The notes under the pieces: model-generated | Told to the model about the DNA's origin: nothing | The model's input: only the letters and a program-made list of their open reading frames with translations | Database searches by the model: none | Shown: positions 1-8,155 of the stretch, one piece after another | Numbering within the stretch: the stretch's first letter is position 1 | Layout: each line of letters starts with the position of its first letter | NCBI GenBank assembly: GCA_910587065.1 | Contig: CAJUMA010000001.1 | Span: 1-64,000, forward strand | From: an uncultured Bacilli bacterium | Lineage (GTDB): Bacteria; Bacillota_I; Bacilli_A; RF39; UBA660 | Reading direction: 5' to 3' | DNA: 64,000 nt | Made by a program: the position numbers and the translations under genes

Positions 1-68
1 TTTTTGTACAAGTGTTTGGTTATTTTTTACGCATTCTTTTCACTTATTTACTGATGTGATATTTTGAG

Positions 69-242
69 TTATTTATTTATTGTTTTCAAGAATTTTTTCA
101 CTTCACTTAATTTATTTTCTAATAATCTTTTATCAATTAATCTTAGTTTAATTCATAAATCAACGTTTTGGACATATTCTTTTTTAACATCCCTGTCCAA
201 TACTTCTAAATATAGATTCATTTTTCCTAAATACTCTGACAT
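69..242 (-). pseudogene. Possible remnant of a small gene with an in-frame TGA
   Basis: On the minus strand a charged, coding-like reading begins at ATG 240-242 (MSEYLGKMNLYLEV...) and runs to TAA at 69-71, but is interrupted by TGA at 153-155. Since TGA is a stop elsewhere in the window, this is at best a decayed gene. The open frame also extends a few codons upstream of the ATG. I do not recognise the family. Nothing else is seen in bases 1-340; the overlapping plus-strand frame looks like a shadow. Confidence 0.25.
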
Positions 243-340
243 AAAATTTTCCCATCTTTTGTTTCTTGAGTTGCTATATTAACAGGTTATTAAAAAAAAT
301 TTTGTCAAACAATGTAATCACTAAAAAAATTGAGAGCATA

Positions 341-368
341 AAAAAAGAGAACCAATTAAAGTTCTCTT
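341..368 (-). terminator. Rho-independent terminator of the YfcC-like gene
   Basis: An 8-bp stem (345-352 with 361-368, loop 353-360) is followed on the minus strand by a T-run (A-run 341-346). It overlaps the last codons of the carrier gene. Confidence 0.75.
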
Positions 369-1821
369 AAACATACATTAATATTGCTAATACAACAAAG
401 ATTACGATAAGCATTGCTAAAGCAAACTTCCAAATAAATTTGAAATAATCTTTGAATTTTATATCTAAGCATGCAAGACCTAACATTAATATAGCACTTG
501 TAGGAGCAATAAACTGAATTAATCCATAAGCAGCTTGTAATATTAATGCAGCAACGTTTGTATTACTAAATGTTAAGAATACAGATCCAACTGTACTTAC
601 AGTATATTGGAAATCAACAGCAAATAAACTTGTTAAAGCACCTGATGCAAAAAGTGTTCCAATATTATTTCCAAGTCCCATAATCTTATCAGCTAAATAA
701 GAAATAGTAGGGAATATAATGGAAATTTCAAGTACTAAATAAACCATCATCAATATTGCAAGTGGTTTAATAATTACCTTAAATCCTTCTAGATATTCAT
801 CTAACATTTTATCAAATGGAATATGATAAACAAACTTTATAACTAAACTAGCAAATAGTAATAAACCTGCTCCTGCAAGTAAATCCCATTCACCAAAAGC
901 CACTAATGAAGAACCTAAGATATAGGAATATACATTTTCGCCAAATAAAGTAGCTTCTTGTATCCATTTAGTAACATCAGCAAATACTTTAATATTAAAT
1001 GCTGCTTCCCATCCTATATAAGCAAGTAGTAAAACTACAAATACTAAAGATAAGACAATTGCAAGACCAACAGAAGATATTTTTCTTTTCTTCTTGTCTT
1101 TCTTACCTTTTTTCTTATCTTCTTTTTCTTCTACTTTTGCAATAATAAAAGGATCAACTAATAAAGCTGCTTCACTTTTATTATCACTTGCAACCTTATT
1201 CATTCTAGCTAATACAAAATAAGTAAGAAGTAAATAAGCTACTGCGAATAAGACAATAGTAGATGCTAACTCAAATCCATAAGATACACCTAAACCATTA
1301 GTAGAATCTGCTAAGATTCCTGTAATCTTTGGAGCATATGTAGCCCCAAGAATACCAACTAATATACCACCAAATGTTGCAACTAGACCAGTTACTTTAT
1401 CAACTTTTAGTTTTGCAAGTATTGATATAACAAATGGTATTATAGCAAATAATACTAAATAATCAGTACTTACGCCAGTTGCTGCACCAAATAATAGAAT
1501 TGAAATAGCTACTAATACTTTTTCCTTTCCTTCAAATTTTGCTGCAATCTTACTTGTTAGATTATCATACGCTTCTAGTGATCCTACAAATTTATAGAAA
1601 CCACCAACAACTAAAACAAACATGAACACAACAGTGAAGTAAAATATTTGTAATAAACCATAAGTAGTTAAATCAAATAACCCAACTCTGTTAAATCCAT
1701 TGCTAGACAAAGTTCCAGCAGTAAAGTATGATGAACTTACTAACCAAGTTAGTAATACAGCAATTAGAACAAAAATTCCTGTAAGTTTGAATAAATCATG
1801 CTTTTCAAAAAACTTTTTCAT
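367..1821 (-). CDS. YfcC/DcuC-like membrane carrier
   Basis: A 484-residue integral membrane protein with about a dozen hydrophobic segments and a central lysine-rich cytoplasmic loop (KKKGKKDKKKRK, near residue 245). Length, N-terminal layout and glycine-rich segments such as GAATGVSTDYLVLFAIIP resemble the C4-dicarboxylate anaerobic carrier / YfcC-ArcD superfamily. Substrate is unknown; a carboxylate or amino acid is inferred from the family. The start is ATG 1819-1821 because AGGAGG lies 6 nt upstream. An earlier in-frame start near 1893 would overlap the terminator of the next gene and has no ribosome site. Transcribed alone and closed by a hairpin at 341-368. Confidence 0.7.
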   Translation of the reverse strand: MKKFFEKHDLFKLTGIFVLIAVLLTWLVSSSYFTAGTLSSNGFNRVGLFDLTTYGLLQIFYFTVVFMFVLVVGGFYKFVGSLEAYDNLTSKIAAKFEGKEKVLVAISILLFGAATGVSTDYLVLFAIIPFVISILAKLKVDKVTGLVATFGGILVGILGATYAPKITGILADSTNGLGVSYGFELASTIVLFAVAYLLLTYFVLARMNKVASDNKSEAALLVDPFIIAKVEEKEDKKKGKKDKKKRKISSVGLAIVLSLVFVVLLLAYIGWEAAFNIKVFADVTKWIQEATLFGENVYSYILGSSLVAFGEWDLLAGAGLLLFASLVIKFVYHIPFDKMLDEYLEGFKVIIKPLAILMMVYLVLEISIIFPTISYLADKIMGLGNNIGTLFASGALTSLFAVDFQYTVSTVGSVFLTFSNTNVAALILQAAYGLIQFIAPTSAILMLGLACLDIKFKDYFKFIWKFALAMLIVIFVVLAILMYV

Positions 1822-1880
1822 TTCTAACCTCCTAATACAATTATACCATAATCTCGTAATTGTGTATGAAAATTTTATGA

Positions 1881-1915
1881 AAAAAAAGAACAAATAAAGT
1901 CATTTATTGTTCTTT
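1881..1915 (-). terminator. Terminator after the 257-residue hypothetical gene
   Basis: An imperfect hairpin (arms about 1888-1897 and 1903-1913) with an A-run at 1881-1887 that becomes a U-run on the minus strand. It contains the stop codon of the upstream gene and separates it from the carrier gene. Confidence 0.65.
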
Positions 1916-2677
1916 TATAAACTTTTTATATTCATTATTAACTAATTTCAAAGATTTATACACTTCATTTCTATCAGTTACTAAAGATTGTAACGTTGTA
2001 GGTATATCTCGAGTAAAACCATGTTTTTCAAATTGTGACATCAAATCATTGGCATCAAAACTCTTATTCTTACATCCAACTGGATAATCTCTTATTACAA
2101 ACAAGGGTGAATAATAAACAGTTTCTTCATTAATTCCTAAATGATACTGATGTCTTCTTTTAATAACAAATGGACCATACTTTTCTAAATTAGTAAATCT
2201 AACTGTATCAGCATAATGATAATTCGTAAAAGCAACCGCTGTTTCAGCATCTCTTCCCGTTACATCATAATTCATTTCTAATAAAGAGTTAATACTTGAA
2301 TCATACTGAGAATACTCAACACGATCTCTTGGAAAATTTTCAATAGCTGGCAAATAAGATACCCTCACTTCTTTTGTATGCTCAGGATTCGTTTTAACAA
2401 CTTCTTTTATATCACTATTAATTATATTATAAACGTAATCCTTCGTACATAATACTTCAATGAATTGATGGTCTAAACTTATATAAAAAGGTTCTAACTT
2501 TCCACCATCATTTAAAACAATACCATTTCCTTCTTCTTCTCCTCTTGCTACTAGATACTTTTTACTATCATATATTACTTCAGCAAGTTTATCAATTGAT
2601 CCATTAATATCCATTAATAAATCTAAGTATGCTGTTAAACCTTCTTTTTCTTCATCACTTATTAATCTTATCTCCAT
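1904..2677 (-). CDS. Hypothetical protein, 257 residues
   Basis: A soluble, acidic protein with no signal peptide or membrane segment and no motif that I recognise. The start at 2677 is well supported by AAGGTGGGG a few bases upstream. It has its own terminator at 1881-1915. The divergent neighbour is the GerQ-like gene, so the 85-bp gap 2678-2761 must hold both promoters. The sequence gives no basis for a function. Confidence 0.75.
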   Translation of the reverse strand: MEIRLISDEEKEGLTAYLDLLMDINGSIDKLAEVIYDSKKYLVARGEEEGNGIVLNDGGKLEPFYISLDHQFIEVLCTKDYVYNIINSDIKEVVKTNPEHTKEVRVSYLPAIENFPRDRVEYSQYDSSINSLLEMNYDVTGRDAETAVAFTNYHYADTVRFTNLEKYGPFVIKRRHQYHLGINEETVYYSPLFVIRDYPVGCKNKSFDANDLMSQFEKHGFTRDIPTTLQSLVTDRNEVYKSLKLVNNEYKKFIKEQ

Positions 2678-2761
2678 AAATACCCCACCTTAAAAAATTA
2701 TACTAACATATTTTATTAATAATTTCAATTTAATTTCATAAGTATTATCGAGGTGAAATAT

Positions 2762-3091
2762 ATGAATGGAACATATTATCCAAATCCAACATTTCCAAGC
2801 AATATGAATTTTGTGCCAGAACAAGAGGTAAGTACAAATACTAATATGCCTATGGAACAAAGTTATATTGAAAACATTTTAAGATTAAATAAAGGAAAAA
2901 AAGCAAAAGTATTTTGTTCTTTTCCAGACTCTAACGAATGGCGAGATAGAATCTATGATGGAATTATTGAACAATCAGGAAAAGATCATTTAGTTATGTC
3001 CTCGCCCGAAAGAGGAGATTGGTATTTAATTCCAATGATCTATGTTAACTGGGTTGAATTTGAAGAACCAATCAATTTTAAAGTTTTTTAA
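2762..3091 (+). CDS. gerQ: GerQ-like spore coat protein
   Basis: A 109-residue protein with a low-complexity Pro/Asn-rich N-terminus (about 1-30) followed by the GerQ core: SYIENILRLNKGKK, a central EWRDRIYDGIIEQSGKDH and a YLIPMIYVNWVEFEE tail. In Bacillus, GerQ is a coat protein cross-linked by transglutaminase Tgl and needed to localise the hydrolase CwlJ; that role is known for the family, not shown here. The start is ATG 2762 with GAGGTG upstream; the in-frame GTG at 2753 lies inside that ribosome site. It converges on the MBL gene with a 4-nt overlap of stop codons. As I recall, ung also lies near gerQ in B. subtilis, as it does here (5.1 kb). Confidence 0.8.
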   Translation: MNGTYYPNPTFPSNMNFVPEQEVSTNTNMPMEQSYIENILRLNKGKKAKVFCSFPDSNEWRDRIYDGIIEQSGKDHLVMSSPERGDWYLIPMIYVNWVEFEEPINFKVF

Positions 3092-3624
3092 AGTTTAGTT
3101 AAGAAATAATTTAAATTATCAATTTCGTCTCCAAGTAATGTTACACCAAAATGGCCTGGCATTAAAGTAATATCAGTCGGATATTTTAAGATCTTTTTAA
3201 TACTCATTTTCATATCAAAAGGACTAGAACCTATCATATCAGTTCTACCAATTCCTCCCTTAAAAATAAAGTCTCCAACAAACATGACTTTTTCTTCTTT
3301 AAAGTAAATACATATCGAATCATCCATATGACCTGGAGTTGCTATAACATCAAAAGAAAAATTTTCAATAACGTGATTACCTTCACATAAATTATGACCA
3401 TTATAAAGTCTTGTCCCATATTTATTTAATAATTCAACTGCTGCTTTAGTATGATCATCATGACTATGAGTAATTATAATACCCAAAACTCGCTTATCAC
3501 TACTTATATTAGAGGCAATTAAAGAAGCATTATCTCCCGGATCAATAATTAAAACAGAATTCCCCTTCTCTATTATGTAACAATTTGTTTGTAACTCTCC
3601 CACCACAACAACAGATATTTTCAT
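3088..3624 (-). CDS. MBL-fold hydrolase, glyoxalase II-like
   Basis: A 178-residue compact metallo-beta-lactamase fold protein. The metal-site motif THSHDDH (His53, His55, Asp57, His58) is followed by His99 (TPGH), Asp118 (VGD) and His158 (MPGHFG), the full binuclear set of the YqgX/glyoxalase II-like subgroup. It is short, lacking the C-terminal substrate domain of true glyoxalase II, so thioester hydrolysis is likely but the substrate is open. It is cytoplasmic. Transcribed alone and convergent with gerQ. Confidence 0.8.
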   Translation of the reverse strand: MKISVVVVGELQTNCYIIEKGNSVLIIDPGDNASLIASNISSDKRVLGIIITHSHDDHTKAAVELLNKYGTRLYNGHNLCEGNHVIENFSFDVIATPGHMDDSICIYFKEEKVMFVGDFIFKGGIGRTDMIGSSPFDMKMSIKKILKYPTDITLMPGHFGVTLLGDEIDNLNYFLTKL

Positions 3625-3671
3625 CTATTAAAAACCATCCTTTCATGATATAATTAAGCTAAGGTGACGAT

Positions 3672-4220
3672 ATGGAAACGATTTTAATTATACTCTTAAC
3701 AATTATAATAATAGCTACACTTTTAGCTATGTCCTATTTTATATTATACAACAAAATTCAATTTTCTAAAATTAGAATTGAACAAGCAGAAACAGTTATT
3801 CTTGGTGAACTGAAAAATAGATATGACCTTATAATAAAGTGTAAAAAAGCCATTGAAAAAAACACTAAAATGGATTTATCTTTATTTTCTGACTTAGAAA
3901 AAACTAAGAACTCCAATATTACTAGTTATGACTTAGAAAGAAAAATTAATGAAGCAGTTAACACTATTTATTTAATAAAAAATGACTATCCTAAAATTGA
4001 AGAAAAAAAAGATTTTCGTGAAGTAATACGAAAATTAAACGAATCAGATACAAAAATAAATGCTGCTAAATCATTCTATAATAAACATAATAAAGAATTA
4101 ATAACTTTAATTAAATCTTTTCCATCTAATCTAATTGCCTTGATTCATGGAATAAAAATTCAACCATTTTATGATGCTATTGAAATTTTCAATGAAACAG
4201 ATGATGGTATAAAAATATAA
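3672..4220 (+). CDS. LemA-family membrane protein
   Basis: 182 residues: an N-terminal membrane anchor (about 5-25), then a helical LemA domain with the landmark YNKIQ...LKNRYDLI segment (about 26-55) and the C-terminal FPSNLIALIHGI motif near 150, equivalent to the FPxNLxA motif of LemA proteins. The molecular function of the family is unsettled. The start has AAGGTGA seven bases upstream. A shared bidirectional terminator follows at once. Confidence 0.75.
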   Translation: METILIILLTIIIIATLLAMSYFILYNKIQFSKIRIEQAETVILGELKNRYDLIIKCKKAIEKNTKMDLSLFSDLEKTKNSNITSYDLERKINEAVNTIYLIKNDYPKIEEKKDFREVIRKLNESDTKINAAKSFYNKHNKELITLIKSFPSNLIALIHGIKIQPFYDAIEIFNETDDGIKI

Positions 4221-4249
4221 AACATCTTAGAATTCTAAGATGCTTTTTT
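4211..4249. terminator. Bidirectional terminator
   Basis: An 8-bp perfect stem CATCTTAG/CTAAGATG (4223-4230 and 4235-4242) with AATT loop, flanked by an A-run (4211-4222) and a T-run (4244-4249). It serves lemA on the plus strand and the ung-membrane protein pair on the minus strand. Confidence 0.85.
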
Positions 4250-4252
4250 ATT

Positions 4253-5062
4253 TTAAACTAATGCTCTACCTGTAATTTTATAATATATAAATAAAACTAA
4301 AAAGAATATACCTATAACAATTAATGAAGCTAAATAGATAATCGTAAATTTCTGTTCATGTAGCAAAACTGCATGGTATGGATTTTTTTTACTAACAGTT
4401 AAATCTACATAATCACCAATCTTAGCTGTTTCTTTTACACCTGCAATAACTCTTTCATACTTTTTATCGTCTAACTTATAACTGACTATTGCATACGTAC
4501 ATACTCCATTTCCCACTTCAGCATCATTACTTGCACATTGAGTTTTTATCATATCAGTGATGTAAGATCTTATTGTTACTCGATTATGTTTAAGTATATA
4601 GTTACCTTTAAACATAAATATAGCTATGCTAAGTAATGCTAAGTAAATTATTAGAACCATTATTGAACCATCATTGCTATACAAATTAAATCTCTTTAAA
4701 AGAAGAATAATAAATCTATTTAAAAATATTACACTTGAAAGAGCAAACATACCAAATATTATTAAATAATTTGAAAGTAAATAAGAATACTTCGGATTTG
4801 TAGCATCATAAACTATAATATGTTTTTTTGTTATATAATCTGTACTGCTATAGCCACAAGAATTCAAATCATAACTGTGCCCTTTTACCGCATATTTATA
4901 GTTAGTACAAGGAGAATCTTTACTAAGATAATAAGCACTAGTATAACCCGATGCAAAACGCATATTAATCGGATTTATATTATATAAAAATAATAAACTT
5001 ATACTCATTATAAAGAGTAAAATACCAACAATAAAAATAATTATACTCGACCTTTTTTTCAT
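4253..5062 (-). CDS. Four-segment membrane protein, DUF3592-like
   Basis: 269 residues with hydrophobic segments near 7-25, 97-120, 130-150 and 237-260. Between the last two lies a beta-rich domain (YKLDDKKYERVIAGV ... IGDYVDLTVSKKNPYHAV) reminiscent of DUF3592 proteins, in which such a domain sits between two membrane segments. Six or so cysteines outside the membrane could form disulfides. ATG 5060-5062 overlaps the TGA of ung as ATGA, implying translational coupling; an upstream TTG is less likely. Function unknown. Confidence 0.65.
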   Translation of the reverse strand: MKKRSSIIIFIVGILLFIMSISLLFLYNINPINMRFASGYTSAYYLSKDSPCTNYKYAVKGHSYDLNSCGYSSTDYITKKHIIVYDATNPKYSYLLSNYLIIFGMFALSSVIFLNRFIILLLKRFNLYSNDGSIMVLIIYLALLSIAIFMFKGNYILKHNRVTIRSYITDMIKTQCASNDAEVGNGVCTYAIVSYKLDDKKYERVIAGVKETAKIGDYVDLTVSKKNPYHAVLLHEQKFTIIYLASLIVIGIFFLVLFIYYKITGRALV

Positions 5063-5721
5063 TTTATATCCCAATCTATTGGATCAATACCATTTTTCTT
5101 TAAAAAATCATTAGTTTTAGAAAAAGGTTTACTACCAAAAAAACCATACCTTGCACTAAAAGGTGACGGATGTGCACTTTCAATTACTAAATGCTTAGGA
5201 TTTGTAATAAAGGCTTTTTTACTTCGAGCAAAATTACCCCATAGTATAAAAACAATTGGCGTATCTTTACTATTAAGTATTTTAATGACATAATCCGTAA
5301 ATGGTTGCCATCCTAATTTTGAATGACTATTGGGAGTATCTTTTATAACTGTTAACGTACTATTAAGAAGTAAAACGCCTTCTTTCGCCCACTTAGTTAA
5401 ATCTCCACTTTTAGCTGGTGTTATGCCTAAATCATCATATAATTCTTTATAAATGTTTTTTAAACTTGGAGGAATAGGCGTTGGATCTTGCACGGAAAAA
5501 GATAAACCATGGGCTTCTCCCTCACCATGATATGGATCCTGTCCAACAATTACTACCTTAACTGAATTAAAAGGTGTTAACTTAAAAGCATTAAAAACAT
5601 TCTCCTTTATAGGATACACAGTTTTAGTCTTATATTCATTTGCTACTATATGTAAAAATTTTTTAAAATTTTCACTACTTTCTACAACTGAAAGAGCATT
5701 ATCCCAATCGTTTCCAATCAT
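5059..5721 (-). CDS. ung: Uracil-DNA glycosylase, family 1
   Basis: 220 residues, the standard length. The water-activating motif GQDPYHGEGEAHG starts at residue 60 (catalytic Asp62). The DNA-intercalation motif HPSPFSA starts at His184. The uracil-contacting LLLNSTLTV segment is near 117. It removes uracil from DNA to start base excision repair in the cytoplasm. AGGTAAAGAA precedes the ATG at 5721. The downstream membrane protein is coupled by an ATGA overlap, although no functional link is evident. Confidence 0.97.
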   Translation of the reverse strand: MIGNDWDNALSVVESSENFKKFLHIVANEYKTKTVYPIKENVFNAFKLTPFNSVKVVIVGQDPYHGEGEAHGLSFSVQDPTPIPPSLKNIYKELYDDLGITPAKSGDLTKWAKEGVLLLNSTLTVIKDTPNSHSKLGWQPFTDYVIKILNSKDTPIVFILWGNFARSKKAFITNPKHLVIESAHPSPFSARYGFFGSKPFSKTNDFLKKNGIDPIDWDIK

Positions 5722-5794
5722 TTCTTTACCTCTAATCTACAAACTTAATTTTATTCTTATTAAACTTCATAAGTTTATCTACTGTAATTATACT

Positions 5795-5832
5795 AAAAAA
5801 AAATAAAAAAACCTATCTATTATTAGATAGGT
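5795..5832 (-). terminator. Terminator of the 113-residue gene
   Basis: A 9-bp perfect stem (5811-5819 with 5824-5832, loop TTAT) with an A-rich run 5795-5810 that gives the U-tract on the minus strand. Confidence 0.85.
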
Positions 5833-5849
5833 TCATTTTTTTAATCTAA

Positions 5850-6191
5850 TCATCTAGTACCTCTTCTTAATTTTGGGCCTTCTCTATCTATCACTAGATC
5901 TGGAAAATTTCTTTCTAATACTTCTGTAAATGCTTCTATTTGCATCATCCTAACTACACGGTATTCACTTACTCCATAACCACCACGCATTAGTTGTCCA
6001 AAAATATTAGAATTATTTCTCTCTATAGCCATTTTTTCTCTTAACATTGGTATTACTTCAGGATTAAGAGTCAACATGTCTATAAAATTGGAAGCATACA
6101 TGTACGGATCTGTAACATATAAAAACTCACTAACATACGCCGTATTATCATGTAAATATCCCCACATTTTTTCTAATGCTGTTGGATACAT
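5850..6191 (-). CDS. Hypothetical protein, 113 residues
   Basis: Starts MYPTALEKMWGYLHDN and ends in a basic tail (KLRRGTR). It is soluble with no recognised motif; the Met/Tyr-rich N-terminal half looks helical. The start is ATG 6189-6191, since AGGAGGGG lies just upstream; an upstream in-frame GTG at 6197 falls inside the ribosome site. A single-gene unit with its own strong terminator (5795-5832). Confidence 0.7.
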   Translation of the reverse strand: MYPTALEKMWGYLHDNTAYVSEFLYVTDPYMYASNFIDMLTLNPEVIPMLREKMAIERNNSNIFGQLMRGGYGVSEYRVVRMMQIEAFTEVLERNFPDLVIDREGPKLRRGTR

Positions 6192-6248
6192 AAACACCCC
6201 TCCTAAATGTAAATAGTATTATAACATTTATTATTCCATATACAAGAA

Positions 6249-6275
6249 AAAAATGACTAATACTAATCATTTTTT
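6249..6275 (-). terminator. Weak terminator of the DUF4097-like gene
   Basis: On the minus strand AATGATTA can pair with TAGTCATT (one G-U pair), followed by seven Ts. It overlaps the stop codon region. Confidence 0.45.
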
Positions 6276-6944
6276 ACCTTTAAATAAAAGATCAAGATTT
6301 CCACTCATTAAAGATACTTTAAGTAATCTTTTTACAGATTTATTATTTGAATCATTATAAACACTACTAACACTACGATTATTTACAATTCCTGAAAAAA
6401 CCTTAATCTCAGCATCATAATTATCACTTGCTTCTGCTATTTTTATATGAGTAGAACCACTCATTATTTTTAAACGAGTTTGCATTATATCAACATCATT
6501 CATATCAATATTACCACTACTAATACTAGCGTCTAGTCTATTTAATATAACATCATCTAAAGAAAGATTTCCTGAGGAAATAGAAACATCAAATTCATAA
6601 TCTTGAGATGCTTTAGGAAGAATTATCTCAATTTCTTTATTATCATCTGTTGTTTTATTAGAGAACTCTTCAGCATTAGAGTTATATACCTGTCCATTTA
6701 CAATGGTTAAACTACCAGAGGAAATAACTACACAGTTTGAAGAATTAATAGTGATATTATCATGTGAACAAGTACTAACATTTTTATTTTCAAATACCTT
6801 TACCTTATTCTTCCCCTCTTCTACTTCGTATGATTCAGAATAACGTATGAAAGGTAGGCAGATATTATCTCGATAAATATTAATTGTCCCATAGTCAATA
6901 TTTACCTTAATTATTTTTTTATTAAAACTATATTCTTTTTTCAT
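6267..6944 (-). CDS. DUF4097-like beta-repeat protein
   Basis: 225 residues with repeated SSG(N/S) turns: VISSGSLTI, VSISSGNLSL, ASISSGNIDM, KIMSGSTHI and SLMSGNLDL. This regular spacing is typical of the DUF4097 'putative adhesin' right-handed beta-helix. No signal peptide is visible, so it may be cytoplasmic, as many DUF4097 proteins are; binding partners are unknown. TAGGAGAGCTT precedes the ATG. It lies 15 nt downstream of... rlmH in genome order but follows it in transcription direction only if rlmH precedes it; here it is on the same strand immediately after rlmH in neither operon sense, so treat it as a separate start upstream of the 6.2 kb gene. Confidence 0.65.
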   Translation of the reverse strand: MKKEYSFNKKIIKVNIDYGTINIYRDNICLPFIRYSESYEVEEGKNKVKVFENKNVSTCSHDNITINSSNCVVISSGSLTIVNGQVYNSNAEEFSNKTTDDNKEIEIILPKASQDYEFDVSISSGNLSLDDVILNRLDASISSGNIDMNDVDIMQTRLKIMSGSTHIKIAEASDNYDAEIKVFSGIVNNRSVSSVYNDSNNKSVKRLLKVSLMSGNLDLLFKGKK

Positions 6945-6959
6945 AAGCTCTCCTAATTA

Positions 6960-7394
6960 CTATTTATGATAAGTCTCATTATTTAATATCTTAAATGACC
7001 TATAAATCTGTTCTAACAAGATTCCTCTAAATAAACCATGAGGAAAAGTATTATTTCCAAACGAAAGCTTATACTTAGAAATATCTTTTACTCGACTGGA
7101 TATACCATTTGACCCACCTATAACAAATGTAATGTCAGCATGATGCATTAACCACATATTAATCTTTTCTGATAACTCTACACTCGATAAATTATTGCCA
7201 TCTATTTCTAATGTGACAAGAAAATCCGTAGTTTTTATTTGCTTAAGGATTAAATCACCTTCTGTTTCAATGTCACTGTCCTTAAGTTCAATTATTTCCA
7301 TTTTGTGATACTTTTTGATACGTGATTCATAATCACTTATCAAATTAGTTAAATAATCTTCCTTTATTTTTCCAACGCATATAATCTTTATCAT
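6960..7394 (-). CDS. rlmH: 23S rRNA (pseudouridine1915-N3)-methyltransferase
   Basis: A 144-residue SPOUT methyltransferase. It shows the SAM-knot motifs FVIGGSNGI (about 99-107) and LSFGNNTFPHGLFR, and the C-terminal RSFKILNNETYHK tail that contacts the ribosome. It methylates pseudouridine 1915 in helix 69 of 23S rRNA. The start ATG 7392-7394 overlaps the walJ stop as ATGATAA, so translation is coupled to walJ, matching the walJ...rlmH order near the origin in Bacillus. The DUF4097-like gene follows 15 nt downstream on the same strand. Confidence 0.95.
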   Translation of the reverse strand: MIKIICVGKIKEDYLTNLISDYESRIKKYHKMEIIELKDSDIETEGDLILKQIKTTDFLVTLEIDGNNLSSVELSEKINMWLMHHADITFVIGGSNGISSRVKDISKYKLSFGNNTFPHGLFRGILLEQIYRSFKILNNETYHK

Positions 7395-8155
7395 AACTCT
7401 ACACAATCTACTCTTTCCTTTTGTTTTGCAACAACTATATTATCAAAATTTACCCCATTTTCCTTTAATGATTCTCTTAACGTAGATAAAGCTAACTCTG
7501 GATCATTATTTTCTTTCGATATATGAGCTAGTACTACCTCTTTGGTATCTGGGCCAATAAATTTTGACAAATAGAAAGCAGATTGTTGATTTGATAAGTG
7601 ACCTTCATCACTTCTAACACGTTTTTTTAACCAAGCAGGATATCTACCATGCATAAGCATTTCAACATCATGATTACTTTCAAATATATATATCGAATGA
7701 TTACTAAGTTGATCAAATAATTTATGATTAATATAGCCTGTATCCGTGACATAAACAGCACTTTTTCCATCTTCTTTAAATATATATCCTCTGCTTCCAG
7801 GAGCATCATGACTAGTTTTAAATATTTCTACGGAAAACGTATCAAAGTTTAATGGCCCCTTATCAAATATTAAATTAGGATAATCATTTAAAAAATCTAA
7901 TTCTCCCATCATTTTTTCATCAAGGAACACCATTGGAGTATTATTTTTAAAAAACACTTTCATTGCACCAGTATGATCTGCATGAGTATGTGTAATGAAA
8001 ATGTAGTCTATTTCTGAAGGTAACACATTTAATTCGGCTAATCTTGTAGTAATATATTTATAATTCATCCCAATATCAATTAACATTTTTTTATTTCTTG
8101 TCTGAATAAATGTGCAGTTACCTTCTGATCCACTAGCAAGTACAGAAACTAACAT
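7391..8155 (-). CDS. walJ: WalJ/YycJ-type MBL-fold exonuclease
   Basis: 254 residues of the metallo-beta-lactamase fold: N-terminal SVLASGSEGNC, metal motif THTHADH (His56, His58, Asp60, His61) and a late AHISKENN motif. In Bacillus this gene closes the WalRK operon; B. subtilis YycJ has been described as a DNA exonuclease linked to mismatch repair (literature, not visible here). Its first 7 nt overlap the end of the M23 peptidase gene, and no clear ribosome site is present, so coupled translation is likely. It ends in tandem stops TGA TAA. Confidence 0.88.
   Translation of the reverse strand: MLVSVLASGSEGNCTFIQTRNKKMLIDIGMNYKYITTRLAELNVLPSEIDYIFITHTHADHTGAMKVFFKNNTPMVFLDEKMMGELDFLNDYPNLIFDKGPLNFDTFSVEIFKTSHDAPGSRGYIFKEDGKSAVYVTDTGYINHKLFDQLSNHSIYIFESNHDVEMLMHGRYPAWLKKRVRSDEGHLSNQQSAFYLSKFIGPDTKEVVLAHISKENNDPELALSTLRESLKENGVNFDNIVVAKQKERVDCVEL

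Noticed and set aside
64..282. Plus-strand frame of 72 codons at the left edge
   Set aside because: Ser/Phe/Leu-rich composition typical of an antisense shadow; no ribosome site.
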